DNA from: Gammaproteobacteria bacterium
GTDB lineage: Bacteria; Pseudomonadota; Gammaproteobacteria; UBA7966
DNA length: 8,405 nt
Direction of reading: 5' to 3'
Assembly: GCA_003485715.1 (NCBI GenBank)
Contig: DNIF01000039.1
Coordinates: 1-8,405 of the forward strand
In this document: piece by piece, positions 1 through 6,257 of the stretch
Position numbering within the stretch: position 1 is the first letter of the stretch
Layout of the letters: the number at the start of each line of letters is the position of its first letter
The notes under the pieces: model-generated
The model's database searches: none
What the model was told of the DNA's origin: nothing
The model's input: the letters and a program-made list of their open reading frames with translations, nothing else
Translations under genes and position numbers: made by a program

Positions 1-803
1 TCGGTGGCTGTGCCGGCAACATTGCCTACAACCTGAAGCTCATCGGCGGCGATCCCCTGCCCATGGGCACGGTGGGGACGGACTTCGAGCCCTATCGTGC
101 GCATCTCGAGGCGCTCGGCATCCCGGACGGGCACGTGGCGGTGGTGGCCGATGCCCTCACGGCCCAGGCCTTCATCACCACGGATCTCGACGACAACCAG
201 ATCACCGCCTTCCATCCGGGCGCGATGAACCACTCCCATGTGAACCGGGTGGAGGATGCCGGGCCGGTGCGTCTGGGCATCGTGTCTCCTGACGGCCGCG
301 AAGGGATGATCGACCACGCCGAGCAGTTCGCCCAAGCCGGTATCCCGTTCATCTTTGACCCTGGACAGGGCCTGCCCATGTTCCACGGCGACGAATTGCG
401 GCGCTTCATCGACCTCGCCGCGTGGATGACGGTGAACGACTACGAGTGGCAACTCATCCGCGAGCGTACCGGCTGGTCGGAGGAAGAGGTCGCGCCACAT
501 CTCGAGGCGCTCATCGTCACTCGTGGTGGATCCGGTTCGCGGATCTACACGGCGGGTCGCGTGATCGAGATCCCGGTGGCGCGGGTCAGCCGGATCAAGG
601 ATCCGACCGGCTGCGGGGATGCCTTCCGTGCTGGTCTCATCTTCGGCCTCGATCGCGGCCTGGACTGGGAAGTGACGGGCCGGATCGCCTCGCTGATGGG
701 CGGCATCAAGATCGAGACCGCCGGCACCCAGAATCATCGCTACACGCTCGATGCCTTCGCCGCCCGCTACCGCGAAAGTTTCGGCCATTCACTCGACTGG
801 TAG
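1..803 (+). CDS. PfkB-family carbohydrate/nucleoside kinase (5'-truncated by window edge)
   Basis: Cytosolic ribokinase-like kinase that transfers phosphate from ATP to a sugar or nucleoside hydroxyl. The frame is already open at base 3 and gives 266 residues before the TAG at 801-803; family members are usually about 300-330 residues, so roughly 45 N-terminal residues lie outside the window. The visible part begins in PfkB signature 1 (GGCAGNIAYNLKLIGG, residues 1-16). Signature 2 is DPTGCGDAFRAGLIFGL at residues 200-216, with the anion-hole GCG and the catalytic base Asp206. VTRGGSGS (residues 172-179) matches the nucleotide-binding strand and loop. The overall look, with NDYEW and the conserved C-terminal half, recalls the adenosine-kinase-like PfkB group, but the substrate cannot be told from sequence. 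An ATG at 63 is internal and is not the start, because the conserved signature precedes it. No plus-strand partner follows closely: panD begins 194 nt downstream. Confidence 0.93.
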   Translation, partial: GGCAGNIAYNLKLIGGDPLPMGTVGTDFEPYRAHLEALGIPDGHVAVVADALTAQAFITTDLDDNQITAFHPGAMNHSHVNRVEDAGPVRLGIVSPDGREGMIDHAEQFAQAGIPFIFDPGQGLPMFHGDELRRFIDLAAWMTVNDYEWQLIRERTGWSEEEVAPHLEALIVTRGGSGSRIYTAGRVIEIPVARVSRIKDPTGCGDAFRAGLIFGLDRGLDWEVTGRIASLMGGIKIETAGTQNHRYTLDAFAARYRESFGHSLDW

Positions 804-867
804 GCGTGTTGGCGGTGGGCCGTCCGGGATCTGTCGTGCCGACGGCCGAACTGGGCACCACGTTCAG

Positions 868-899
868 GTCCGGCCTGCGGCGACCCGCAGGCCCCGGAC
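868..899 (+). terminator. GC-rich hairpin after the kinase gene, possible terminator
   Basis: Arms 868-880 (GTCCGGCCTGCGG) and 885-899 pair over 13 bp with a CGAC loop (881-884) and a 2-nt CC bulge (892-893). It lies 65 nt after the kinase stop codon, where a transcript end is plausible. No T-run follows, so it is not a canonical intrinsic terminator. It may instead stabilise an mRNA end or be an intergenic repeat element. Confidence 0.35.
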
Positions 900-901
900 A
901 G

Positions 902-918
902 CGGCACAGGATGTGCCG
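902..918 (+). other. Short perfect hairpin upstream of panD
   Basis: CGGCACA (902-908), loop GGA, then TGTGCCG (912-918) form a perfect 7-bp stem immediately after the larger hairpin at 868-899. It sits about 25 nt upstream of the possible panD -10 box and could be an operator-like palindrome or part of a tandem stem-loop. Its function is unknown. Confidence 0.3.
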
Positions 919-947
919 GGGCAAGTTCATCGACCGTAACGCATAAT
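919..947 (+). promoter_or_regulatory. Possible panD promoter (good -10, weak -35)
   Basis: CATAAT at 942-947 matches the sigma70 -10 consensus at five of six positions in an otherwise GC-rich region and sits 50 nt before the panD start. The hexamer at the expected -35 position (GGGCAA, 919-924) is poor, so an activator or another promoter may be needed. This is a weak call on the -10 match alone. Confidence 0.25.
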
Positions 948-986
948 CCACCATCGCGCTGGCCCGTAATCCTCAGCGGGGTCGGC

Positions 987-991
987 AGGAG
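987..991 (+). promoter_or_regulatory. Ribosome binding site of panD
   Basis: AGGAG lies 6 nt before the ATG at 998. It fixes the panD start together with the fit to the family's N-terminus, which places the processing site at the usual residues 24-25. Confidence 0.7.
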
Positions 992-997
992 TCCTGA

Positions 998-1372
998 ATG
1001 CTGTTGAAGATGTTGAAGTGCAAGCTCCACCGGGCCACCGTCACGGCGGCGGACCTGCATTACGAAGGCTCGATCGCCATCTGCCCGGGACTCACTGCGG
1101 CGGCCGGTCTGCGCGCCCACGAGAGTGTCGACATCTACAACGTCAATACCGGTGCGCGCTTCACCACCTATGTCATCCCGGGCGAAACCGGCCAGATCTG
1201 CGTGAATGGCGCCGCCGCGCGCTTGGCGCAGCCCGGGGATCTGGTCATCATCGTGGCCTATGCCCTGCTCACCGAGGCCGAGGCGGATCACCATCAGCCC
1301 ACCGTAGTGATGGTGGATGCGGCGAACCGGGTGAGCGAGGTGCACGACAATTCCGGTCGCCCCCCGGGGTGA
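998..1372 (+). CDS. panD: Aspartate 1-decarboxylase (pyruvoyl-dependent)
   Basis: Converts L-aspartate to beta-alanine and CO2, supplying beta-alanine for pantothenate and coenzyme A. The 124-residue product matches the usual family length (about 115-130). The proenzyme cleaves itself between Gly24 and Ser25 in the YEGS motif, and Ser25 becomes the pyruvoyl group. Other active-site positions are in register with the E. coli enzyme: Lys9, His11, Arg54, Thr57 and Tyr58 (RFTTY). The NGAAARLAQPGDLVIIVAY stretch (from about residue 69) is the conserved core of the double-psi barrel. Known family biology: the active form is a cytosolic tetramer, and some enterobacterial enzymes need the maturation factor PanM; nothing like it is visible here. 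panB and panC are not in the window, so panD appears to be a single-gene unit. A convergent gene follows. Confidence 0.97.
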   Translation: MLLKMLKCKLHRATVTAADLHYEGSIAICPGLTAAAGLRAHESVDIYNVNTGARFTTYVIPGETGQICVNGAAARLAQPGDLVIIVAYALLTEAEADHHQPTVVMVDAANRVSEVHDNSGRPPG

Positions 1373-1482
1373 ACCGGGGCGGCACAGGTGACGGGAACGT
1401 CATTGGCGCGCCATGGACTACGGGTGGATGACGTTCGGTTCACCTCGCAGCGCAGCAATTCAGCCAGTTCGCCAAGCGTCAT
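1294..1482 (-). pseudogene. Possible LpxD-like N-terminal stub or unknown small ORF
   Basis: A 62-codon minus-strand frame starts at ATG 1482-1480, 47 nt after the antiporter stop and in the same direction. It has a purine-rich ribosome binding site (GAGGAGAGG) a few bases upstream. The first residues, MTLGELAELLRCEV, resemble the conserved start of LpxD (UDP-3-O-acylglucosamine N-acyltransferase), which typically begins TLGELAELLGAELRGD. After about ten residues the similarity stops in this frame. A different frame of the same DNA reads LRGEPNVIHP, which again looks like the LpxD continuation (RGDPDV-I-H), before a stop near 1420. That is consistent with a frameshifted, truncated remnant. 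The 3' part of the open frame runs antisense over the panD end (1294-1372) and is unlikely to be real. It could also be chance or a genuine small protein. Confidence 0.25.
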
Positions 1483-1522
1483 CGCCCTCTCCTCACTGAC
1501 CCGCGAATGGGTCGGTGCCGCT

Positions 1523-1568
1523 CGAGCCCTCAGCCGGGTCGGGCTGCCGTGCGCCGACCCGAGGCTCG
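1523..1568. repeat. Nested inverted repeat over the antiporter stop codon
   Basis: CGGGTCGG (1535-1542) pairs with CCGACCCG (1554-1561), and an outer arm CGAGCC (1523-1528) pairs with GGCTCG (1563-1568). The structure spans the last codons and the TGA of the minus-strand antiporter gene. There is no T-run on either side, so a terminator role is possible but not shown. It may also reflect GC-rich coding sequence. Confidence 0.3.
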
Positions 1569-3248
1569 CGGTGGCGCGTGTTCCGGCATGAGTCCCTCCA
1601 CCGCCTGCTGGGCGGCATCGTGGAAGGGCAGCAGCACGCGATCGGCACCGGCGGCCGTCAGCGCCGGGGCCTCTTCCGATCGATGGGTGGCTACCGCCAC
1701 CAGACCGGGGTAATCGCCACTGGCCAGAGTGTCGAGCAGCAGGAAGCGGGGGTCGTCCCGTTGGCTCGCGCCGCGCGGCTGCCCGGAAAGTGTGCAGACC
1801 ACCCAGGTAGTGCGGGCGAGCGGCAATGCGTTGACGAAGGCCGGATCGCTGGCATCGCCATAGACCGCATCCAGCCCCATCTGCCGCGCCTGCCCCACCG
1901 CCTCGGGGCTGAAATCGACCACCAGCACGCAAACCCCTGCGCGGCGCAACCCCGCCGCGATGGCGCGCCCATAGCGCCCGTGGCCGAAGACGATCACCTC
2001 GACATCCCGTTGCCGACGCCGCCGGCGGGCCAATGATTCCTCGCGGTAGGGCACCTGACGCTCGAAGAGACGCAGGGCCGGTTCCAGCGCGTGGTAGAGG
2101 CCTTGCGAGCCATTGATGGCGTACACCGACACGGCAATCGAGGCGATGGCGACCAGGGTCACCACCCCGGAGACAGCGGCGTCGATGTGGCCGAGATCCC
2201 GCCCGAGGGCAACGAGGATCAGGGAAAACTCCGAGATCTGGGCCAGTGCGACCCCGGTCAGGAAACTGGTGCGCCGGCGAAAGCCGAGCAGGCCAAGCAG
2301 CACGGTGATGATGAGCGGCTTGCCGATGAGCACCAGGGTACTGAAGGCGATGGCGGGCCAGACGGCCGTGCCGAGCGCCGTCGGATCGATATCCGTGCCC
2401 AGATCGACGAAGAAGAACAACAGCAGGAAGTCGCGCACCGGGGCGAGGCGGGCACTCAGGGCGTCACGGAAGGGCGTGGAAGCCAGGGTCACGCCCGCGA
2501 GCAGACCACCGAGTTCCTTGCTGAGGCCGAACGCCATGGCGATGGCCGCGAAACCCGCCGCCCAGGCCAGAGCGAAGGCCACCAGCAGTTCGGGTGCGCC
2601 GGCGAGTCGCCGCACCAGAGGCGCGGCACCGCGCCGCATGAAAAACACTATCAGTGCGAGCAGCAGGGCACCGATACCGATGCCTTCGAGCAGGGCCAGG
2701 CCCAGTTGGCCGGCATCCAGTTGCTCGAGTTCCCAGTCGAGGCTCGCAAGGGCCAGCATGGCCAGCACCACCACCAGGTCCTGCACGATGAGTATGCCGA
2801 GCGCCATGCGGCCGTGCAGGGACTCCGCCTCGTGGCGATCAGAGAGCAGTTTCACCACGATGATGGTGCTGGAGAAGGTCATCGCGAAGGCCAGGTAGAG
2901 CGAGGCCATGGCGTCGAAGCCGAGCAACTGCGCGAGCGTGAAGCCCGCGACCGCCGTGACCGCCACCTGCAGCACACCCAGCAGGCCCGCGATGGCACCC
3001 ATGCTGAGGATGAGTTCGAGGTCGAGCTTCAAGCCCACCAGGAAGAGCAGCAGGGCGATGCCGAGCTGGGCCAGCAGTTCGGTGTGCTCGTTCACCTGCA
3101 CCAGACCGAGCACGTCGGGGCCGGCCAGAACGCCGACGGCGATGAAGCTCACGATCACCGGCTGGCGCAGGAAGAGACCGATGAAGCCCGCGAGGGCGGC
3201 GGCGAAGAGCACCGCCGTGAGCTGGAGAAAGGGGCTTTCGAGCAGCAC
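1530..3248 (-). CDS. CPA2-family cation:proton antiporter with RCK/TrkA-N domain (Kef-like)
   Basis: Inner-membrane transporter expected to exchange K+ or Na+ for H+. Of its 572 residues, about 1-380 form a hydrophobic Na+/H+-exchanger domain with a dozen or so membrane segments. Gln156-Asp157 (LIVQDLVVV) sits at the conserved ion-binding position of Kef-type proteins, and FFFVDLGTDID (278-288) replaces the usual FFIGVGM segment. A basic linker (RRRRRQR, about 408-414) leads into a cytoplasmic RCK/KTN Rossmann domain. That domain has GHGRYG (422-427) and Asp445 ending strand 2, which favours NAD(H) binding. The start is GTG 3248-3246: an in-frame TGA lies four codons upstream, so no longer start exists. 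AGGAG (3265-3261) is 12 nt away, a rather long spacing. The acidic loop used by E. coli KefC for glutathione gating (HALESDIEP) is replaced by DALSARLAP, so Kef-style gating is doubtful. The tail (about 555-572) is low-complexity. It follows the DUF336 gene by 35 nt, probably in one transcript. Confidence 0.93.
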   Translation of the reverse strand: MLLESPFLQLTAVLFAAALAGFIGLFLRQPVIVSFIAVGVLAGPDVLGLVQVNEHTELLAQLGIALLLFLVGLKLDLELILSMGAIAGLLGVLQVAVTAVAGFTLAQLLGFDAMASLYLAFAMTFSSTIIVVKLLSDRHEAESLHGRMALGILIVQDLVVVLAMLALASLDWELEQLDAGQLGLALLEGIGIGALLLALIVFFMRRGAAPLVRRLAGAPELLVAFALAWAAGFAAIAMAFGLSKELGGLLAGVTLASTPFRDALSARLAPVRDFLLLFFFVDLGTDIDPTALGTAVWPAIAFSTLVLIGKPLIITVLLGLLGFRRRTSFLTGVALAQISEFSLILVALGRDLGHIDAAVSGVVTLVAIASIAVSVYAINGSQGLYHALEPALRLFERQVPYREESLARRRRRQRDVEVIVFGHGRYGRAIAAGLRRAGVCVLVVDFSPEAVGQARQMGLDAVYGDASDPAFVNALPLARTTWVVCTLSGQPRGASQRDDPRFLLLDTLASGDYPGLVAVATHRSEEAPALTAAGADRVLLPFHDAAQQAVEGLMPEHAPPRASGRRTAARPG

Positions 3249-3283
3249 GAGTCCGGATCACTCCTGCCCGAAGGGCAGGATGG

Positions 3284-3694
3284 TCAGTCCGCGATGGCCC
3301 GCACTGCGGCCTGGGCGATGGCGTCGTCTTCCTCCGGGCTGCCGCCACCGACGCCGATGCCGCCGATCACACGTCCGTCTCGCCTGAGCGGATAGCCACC
3401 CGGAGAAGGCAGGGCGCGCCCACCAGTGACGGCCGGCAGGGAGAACCAGAGCAGCGGGTTGGCATCGCGCGCAGCGGCCACCTCCGAGGTGGCACGACGG
3501 AAGGAGGCGGCGGCCACGGCCTTGGCCTGGGATGTATCGACCGTGAGGAAACCGGCACCGTCCTGCCGTTGCAGCGCCACCAGCCGCCCGGCCTCGTCTA
3601 CCACCGCGACACTGAAGGGCTTGCCGAAGGTGCGGGCATGGGCAAGCGCCGCATCGACGGCACGGCAGGCGAGTTCGAGGGTGAGGTCGATCAT
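3284..3694 (-). CDS. GlcG/HbpS family protein (DUF336, haem-binding-like)
   Basis: Small alpha/beta protein of 136 residues covering one complete DUF336 domain. Family members include GlcG of glycolate operons and HbpS, a haem-binding redox-sensing protein of Streptomyces; many others have no known role. Visible family features are VAVVDEAGRLVALQRQDGAG (about 29-48), the KAVAAASF helix (58-65), the GG-YPL loop (99-103) and the glycine-rich VIGGIGVGGGSPEEDD (109-124). I chose ATG 3694-3692 because GGAG lies about 8 nt upstream and the domain begins at once (MIDLTLELA). A TTG at 3727 would add 11 residues with no family match. No signal peptide is seen, so the product should be cytoplasmic. It lies first in a likely two-gene unit with the antiporter. 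A haem or redox-sensing role linked to ion transport is only inference. Confidence 0.9.
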   Translation of the reverse strand: MIDLTLELACRAVDAALAHARTFGKPFSVAVVDEAGRLVALQRQDGAGFLTVDTSQAKAVAAASFRRATSEVAAARDANPLLWFSLPAVTGGRALPSPGGYPLRRDGRVIGGIGVGGGSPEEDDAIAQAAVRAIAD

Positions 3695-3734
3695 GGCGGG
3701 TCTCCGGCGCAGGACTTCAGGGGTCAAGGGCGCG

Positions 3735-3764
3735 ATTCTTTGAGCCCGTGCCGGGCGCTGTCAA
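3735..3764 (-). promoter_or_regulatory. Sigma70-type promoter for the DUF336-antiporter unit
   Basis: On the minus strand, a perfect -35 TTGACA (3764-3759) is followed after 18 nt by AAGAAT (3740-3735), which matches four of six -10 positions. The predicted start of transcription, near 3728, leaves a leader of about 34 nt before the ATG at 3694. It lies in the gap between the YyaL-type gene stop (3813) and the DUF336 start, where a promoter is expected. Confidence 0.55.
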
Positions 3765-3812
3765 TCACGGAGCGGCGGCGCGGCCTTGGCCCCGTGGGGG
3801 GGCAGCGGGCAC

Positions 3813-5876
3813 TCAGTCCGCAAGCATGTCGAGCAGGGCCGCGCGTGACGTCACCGGTGCGCTGCAGGCCGTGCCGCGACAGACCCAGGCGGTCGTGTGC
3901 CCGACAGGCGGGTAGGCGGCCAGCACCCCGGGCAGAGGCGCCCAGTCGGAGGGCAGCGCAAGGATGTCGCGCCCACTGAGGCATCGACCCTGGGCGGCGG
4001 TACGCCAGCCGGCGAGTTCGGCGGCATCGGGCCCGCGCAGCACGATGACCTCGGGTGGTTTCAGGCAGAGTGCCACGGCCGGCAGCAGCGCCGCATGGGC
4101 CCCGGGCATCTGCAGCAGACCCTGACCTGCGGCGCGGACGGCGCGCTCTCCGGCGTCGATGAGGCGAGCTTCGCCGAGCCAGTGACCGAGCCGCAGGAGC
4201 GCCTCCGCAGCCACGCCGTTGCCGCTCGGCAGGGCATCGTCGGTGAAGCTCCGCGGGCGCTGGATGAGTCGCTCGTGGTCGTGGGCCGTGAACAGGAAGC
4301 CGCCCGCCGCGCGGTCCTCGAAGTGTTCGAGCAGGGCGTCTGCCAACTGGAGTGCAAGGGGGATGTCGCCCGGCACCGGGGCGAGGGTCGCCAGATCCAG
4401 CACGGCCGCGAGCAGGAAGGCGTGATCATCGAGGTACCCCGGTCCTGCCGACCGGCCATCCTTGCAGCCCGCGAGCAGGCGCCCGTCCCGCCAGACGTGC
4501 TGCTGCAGGAAGTCGAGACAGGCACGGGCGGCAGCGAGCGAGCCGGCGGCCTGTTGCGGGCGCCAGCGCGCATGGCTGGTCAAGCCACGGATCATGAGCG
4601 CGTTCCACGCGGTCAGGACCTTGTCGTCGCGACCGGGCGGGATGCGCTCGGCGCGGGCCGTGAGCAGGCGCTGGCGACAGGTCGCCAGACGTTCCTCCAC
4701 CTGCGCGGGCGGCAGAGCTGTCTCCTCGGCAAGCCGGGACGCCGGCGTGGCCAGGACCAGGTGCCAGGCACCCTCGAAGTTGGGCGGGCGGTCGAGGCCC
4801 CAATGACGGGCGCAGAGGGAGAGATCCTCCGCAGCGAGCAGGTCGGCCATTTCCGCCCGGTCCCAGACGTAGTAACGCCCCTCGTGGCCTTCGCTGTCGG
4901 CGTCGAGACTCGAGGCAAAGCCACCACCCGGCAGACGCATCGCGTCCAGCACCCAGGCGGCGCAGGTATCCGCGGTCTCGGCGTAAAGCGGATCGCCGGT
5001 CAGTGCCCAAGCCTCGGCATACAGACCGAGCAGCGGACCGTTGTCGTAGAGCATCTTCTCGAAGTGCGGGATGGTCCAGCTCGCGTCCACGGCGTAGCGC
5101 GCGAAGCCGCCGCCCAGTTGATCGCGGATGCCGCCCTCGGCCATGCGGGTGAGCGTCGTGAGCGCCATCGCCAGTGGTTCCTCCGCGGGCAAGGCACGTG
5201 ATGTGCGGCGCTGATGCTCGCGCAGCAGGAAGCTGAGGTTGGCCGGGTGGGGAAACTTCGGCGCGCCGCCAAAGCCGCCGTGGACCGGATCGAAGCTGGC
5301 GGCGAGCTCCTGCGTGGCCGCCTCGAGCGGGGCGTCCGTGAGCGCGCCGGCCAGGGGCGGCTCCGCTTGCGCGAGATCCTCCAGTGCAGCGCGCAGGCGT
5401 TCGTTCTGGTTACGCAGTTCAGGCAGCCGCTCGCGATAGAGACGATCCACGTGCAGCAGCAGTTGCTGGAAACCGGGCAGCCCGTAGCGTGATTCGGGCG
5501 GAAAGTAGGTGCCACCGAAGAAGGGCACCTGATCGTCATGTGTCAAGAACAGCGTGAGCGGCCAGCCGCCGGGACGACGCATGAGCAACTGGTGCGCGAG
5601 CTGGTGCACGCGATCCAGATCCGGACGTTCCTCGCGATCCACCTTCACGTTCACGAACAGGCGGTTCATCAGGGCGGCGGTCTCAGGGTCCTCGAAGGAT
5701 TCGTGCGCCATCACATGACACCAGTGACAGGCGGAATAGCCGATGGACAGCAGGATCGGACGACCGCTGGTGCGCGCTCGGGTCAGCGCCTCCGGCCCCC
5801 ACTGCAGCCAGTCCACCGGATTGTCGGCGTGTTGCAGCAGGTAGGGACTCAGGGCGTCGGCAAGTGCATTCGGCAT
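3813..5876 (-). CDS. DUF255 thioredoxin-domain protein (YyaL / SSP411 family)
   Basis: Large cytosolic protein of 687 residues, the usual family length, conserved from bacteria to animals (SPATA20). No enzymatic reaction has been firmly assigned to the family as far as I know. The N-terminal thioredoxin-fold domain (about 1-160) has the redox motif Cys50-His-Trp-Cys53 (YSACHWCHVMAHESFED), then VNVKVDREERPDLD and GGTYFPP (121-127). The remainder is an alpha/alpha toroid like those of N-acylglucosamine 2-epimerases and glycoside hydrolases, with DQLGGGFARYAVD (252-264), HFEKMLYDN (271-279), DADSEGHEGRYYVW (325-338), DDKVLTAWNALMI and PSGNG. The C-terminus keeps a second Cys pair, Cys666 and Cys671 (VCRGTAC). 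The start is ATG 5876-5874, with only a weak AGG-type ribosome site; SPYLLQHADNPVDW begins at residue 10, as expected for the family. All family blocks are in one frame with no sign of decay. It follows the repeat cluster and the GAF gene in the same direction but is probably transcribed separately. Confidence 0.95.
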   Translation of the reverse strand: MPNALADALSPYLLQHADNPVDWLQWGPEALTRARTSGRPILLSIGYSACHWCHVMAHESFEDPETAALMNRLFVNVKVDREERPDLDRVHQLAHQLLMRRPGGWPLTLFLTHDDQVPFFGGTYFPPESRYGLPGFQQLLLHVDRLYRERLPELRNQNERLRAALEDLAQAEPPLAGALTDAPLEAATQELAASFDPVHGGFGGAPKFPHPANLSFLLREHQRRTSRALPAEEPLAMALTTLTRMAEGGIRDQLGGGFARYAVDASWTIPHFEKMLYDNGPLLGLYAEAWALTGDPLYAETADTCAAWVLDAMRLPGGGFASSLDADSEGHEGRYYVWDRAEMADLLAAEDLSLCARHWGLDRPPNFEGAWHLVLATPASRLAEETALPPAQVEERLATCRQRLLTARAERIPPGRDDKVLTAWNALMIRGLTSHARWRPQQAAGSLAAARACLDFLQQHVWRDGRLLAGCKDGRSAGPGYLDDHAFLLAAVLDLATLAPVPGDIPLALQLADALLEHFEDRAAGGFLFTAHDHERLIQRPRSFTDDALPSGNGVAAEALLRLGHWLGEARLIDAGERAVRAAGQGLLQMPGAHAALLPAVALCLKPPEVIVLRGPDAAELAGWRTAAQGRCLSGRDILALPSDWAPLPGVLAAYPPVGHTTAWVCRGTACSAPVTSRAALLDMLAD

Positions 5877-6010
5877 GGCTGGGCCGCCTGGAAAGACGAG
5901 GTGACCGGCAGTGTGAACGCGGGGGCGCAGGCAGGCCAGAGGTGGCTGGCTGGTCTACCCACAAGCGCTCGTGTCGTTTCCCGTGAAGGGTCTGTCACCC
6001 CCGCGCACGC

Positions 6011-6052
6011 TCCGTCATGCCCGCGAAGGCGGGTATCCAGTCCGTCAAAGCC
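6011..6052 (+). repeat. REP-like repeat, copy A (hairpin plus 25-nt direct repeat)
   Basis: Begins CGTCATGCCCGCGAAGGCGG, the familiar palindromic core of a widespread proteobacterial intergenic repeat. The stem is CCCGC (6020-6024) with GCGGG (6029-6033) around a GAAG loop. The last 25 nt (6028-6052, starting GGCGGGTATCCAG) recur exactly at 6090-6114. A diverged inverted copy of the core lies at 6185-6214. Confidence 0.8.
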
Positions 6053-6089
6053 CCGTGCTGTGGGCAACAGAGGCATGAGGGCAGACTGC

Positions 6090-6114
6090 GGCGGGTATCC
6101 AGTCCGTCAAAGCC
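6090..6114 (+). repeat. Exact 25-nt direct repeat, copy B
   Basis: Identical over 25 nt to 6028-6052, offset by 62 nt. The hairpin core upstream of this copy is degenerate (CATGAGGGCAGACTGC, 6074-6089, instead of CATGCCCGCGAA), so it looks like a partial or eroded second copy produced by duplication. Confidence 0.8.
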
Positions 6115-6148
6115 GCTCACCCGGAGGGAGAGCGGTTGGGGTGAGGGC
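6115..6148 (-). repeat. Second repeat family: CCCTCACCCCAACC-type element
   Basis: Read on the minus strand it begins GCCCTCACCCCAACCGCTCT and ends CCGGGTGAGC, a common intergenic repeat type in proteobacteria. CTCACCC (6116-6122) and GGGTGAG (6139-6145) form a 7-bp stem with a 16-nt loop. It starts directly at the end of direct repeat copy B, so the cluster is a mosaic of repeat families. Confidence 0.7.
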
Positions 6149-6184
6149 ACGGAGATGCCACGACTCCCCAGCGACGGTGCAACG

Positions 6185-6214
6185 TCACTGAATCCCCGCC
6201 TGCGCGGGGATGAC
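6185..6214 (-). repeat. REP-like repeat, inverted copy C
   Basis: The reverse complement reads CGTCATCCCCGCGCAGGCGG and onward to TTCAG, matching copy A at about 25 of 30 positions in the opposite orientation. Its own stem is perfect: TCCCCGC (6193-6199), loop CTGC, GCGGGGA (6204-6210). Copies A and C face each other about 150 nt apart, the arrangement often seen for REP/BIME-like pairs. Confidence 0.75.
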
Positions 6215-6257
6215 GATGAGTCGTCCCGTCCGCACCCGGGCGGTAGTCGGACCCTGC

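Larger units (their letters stand above)
5877..6257. other. Gene-free intergenic stretch with dispersed repeats
   Basis: This 381-nt gap lies between the GAF gene and the YyaL-type gene, both minus strand, and carries no convincing gene. Open frames through it read peptides such as TDWIPAFAGMTE and PRLRGDDDE, which are well-known false translations of proteobacterial intergenic repeats. The part at 6011-6216 is repeat-derived and described separately. The part at 5877-6010 should hold the promoter of the YyaL-type gene, but I see no clear -35/-10 pair there. Confidence 0.8.

Noticed and set aside
767..1345. Minus-strand open frame of 192 codons across panD
   Set aside because: It covers panD antisense and has no recognisable domain; panD is certain from its active-site residues.
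2091..3395. Long plus-strand open frame (434 codons) opposite the antiporter and DUF336 genes
   Set aside because: Its product is Gln/Glu/His/Arg-rich with no domain and mirrors the codon pattern of the well-supported minus-strand genes; it is a typical high-GC antisense artefact.
3284..3727. Longer DUF336 protein starting at TTG 3727
   Set aside because: The extra 11 residues have no family match and no ribosome site was seen; the predicted transcription start near 3728 would leave no leader. ATG 3694 has a good site.
3897..5201. Long plus-strand open frame (434 codons) opposite the YyaL-type gene
   Set aside because: No recognisable motif, and the opposite strand encodes a full-length protein with all family blocks intact.
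6028..6114. CRISPR-like reading of the 25-nt direct repeat
   Set aside because: There are only two copies, the unit belongs to a known intergenic repeat type, the intervening DNA is degenerate repeat rather than a spacer, and no cas gene is present.
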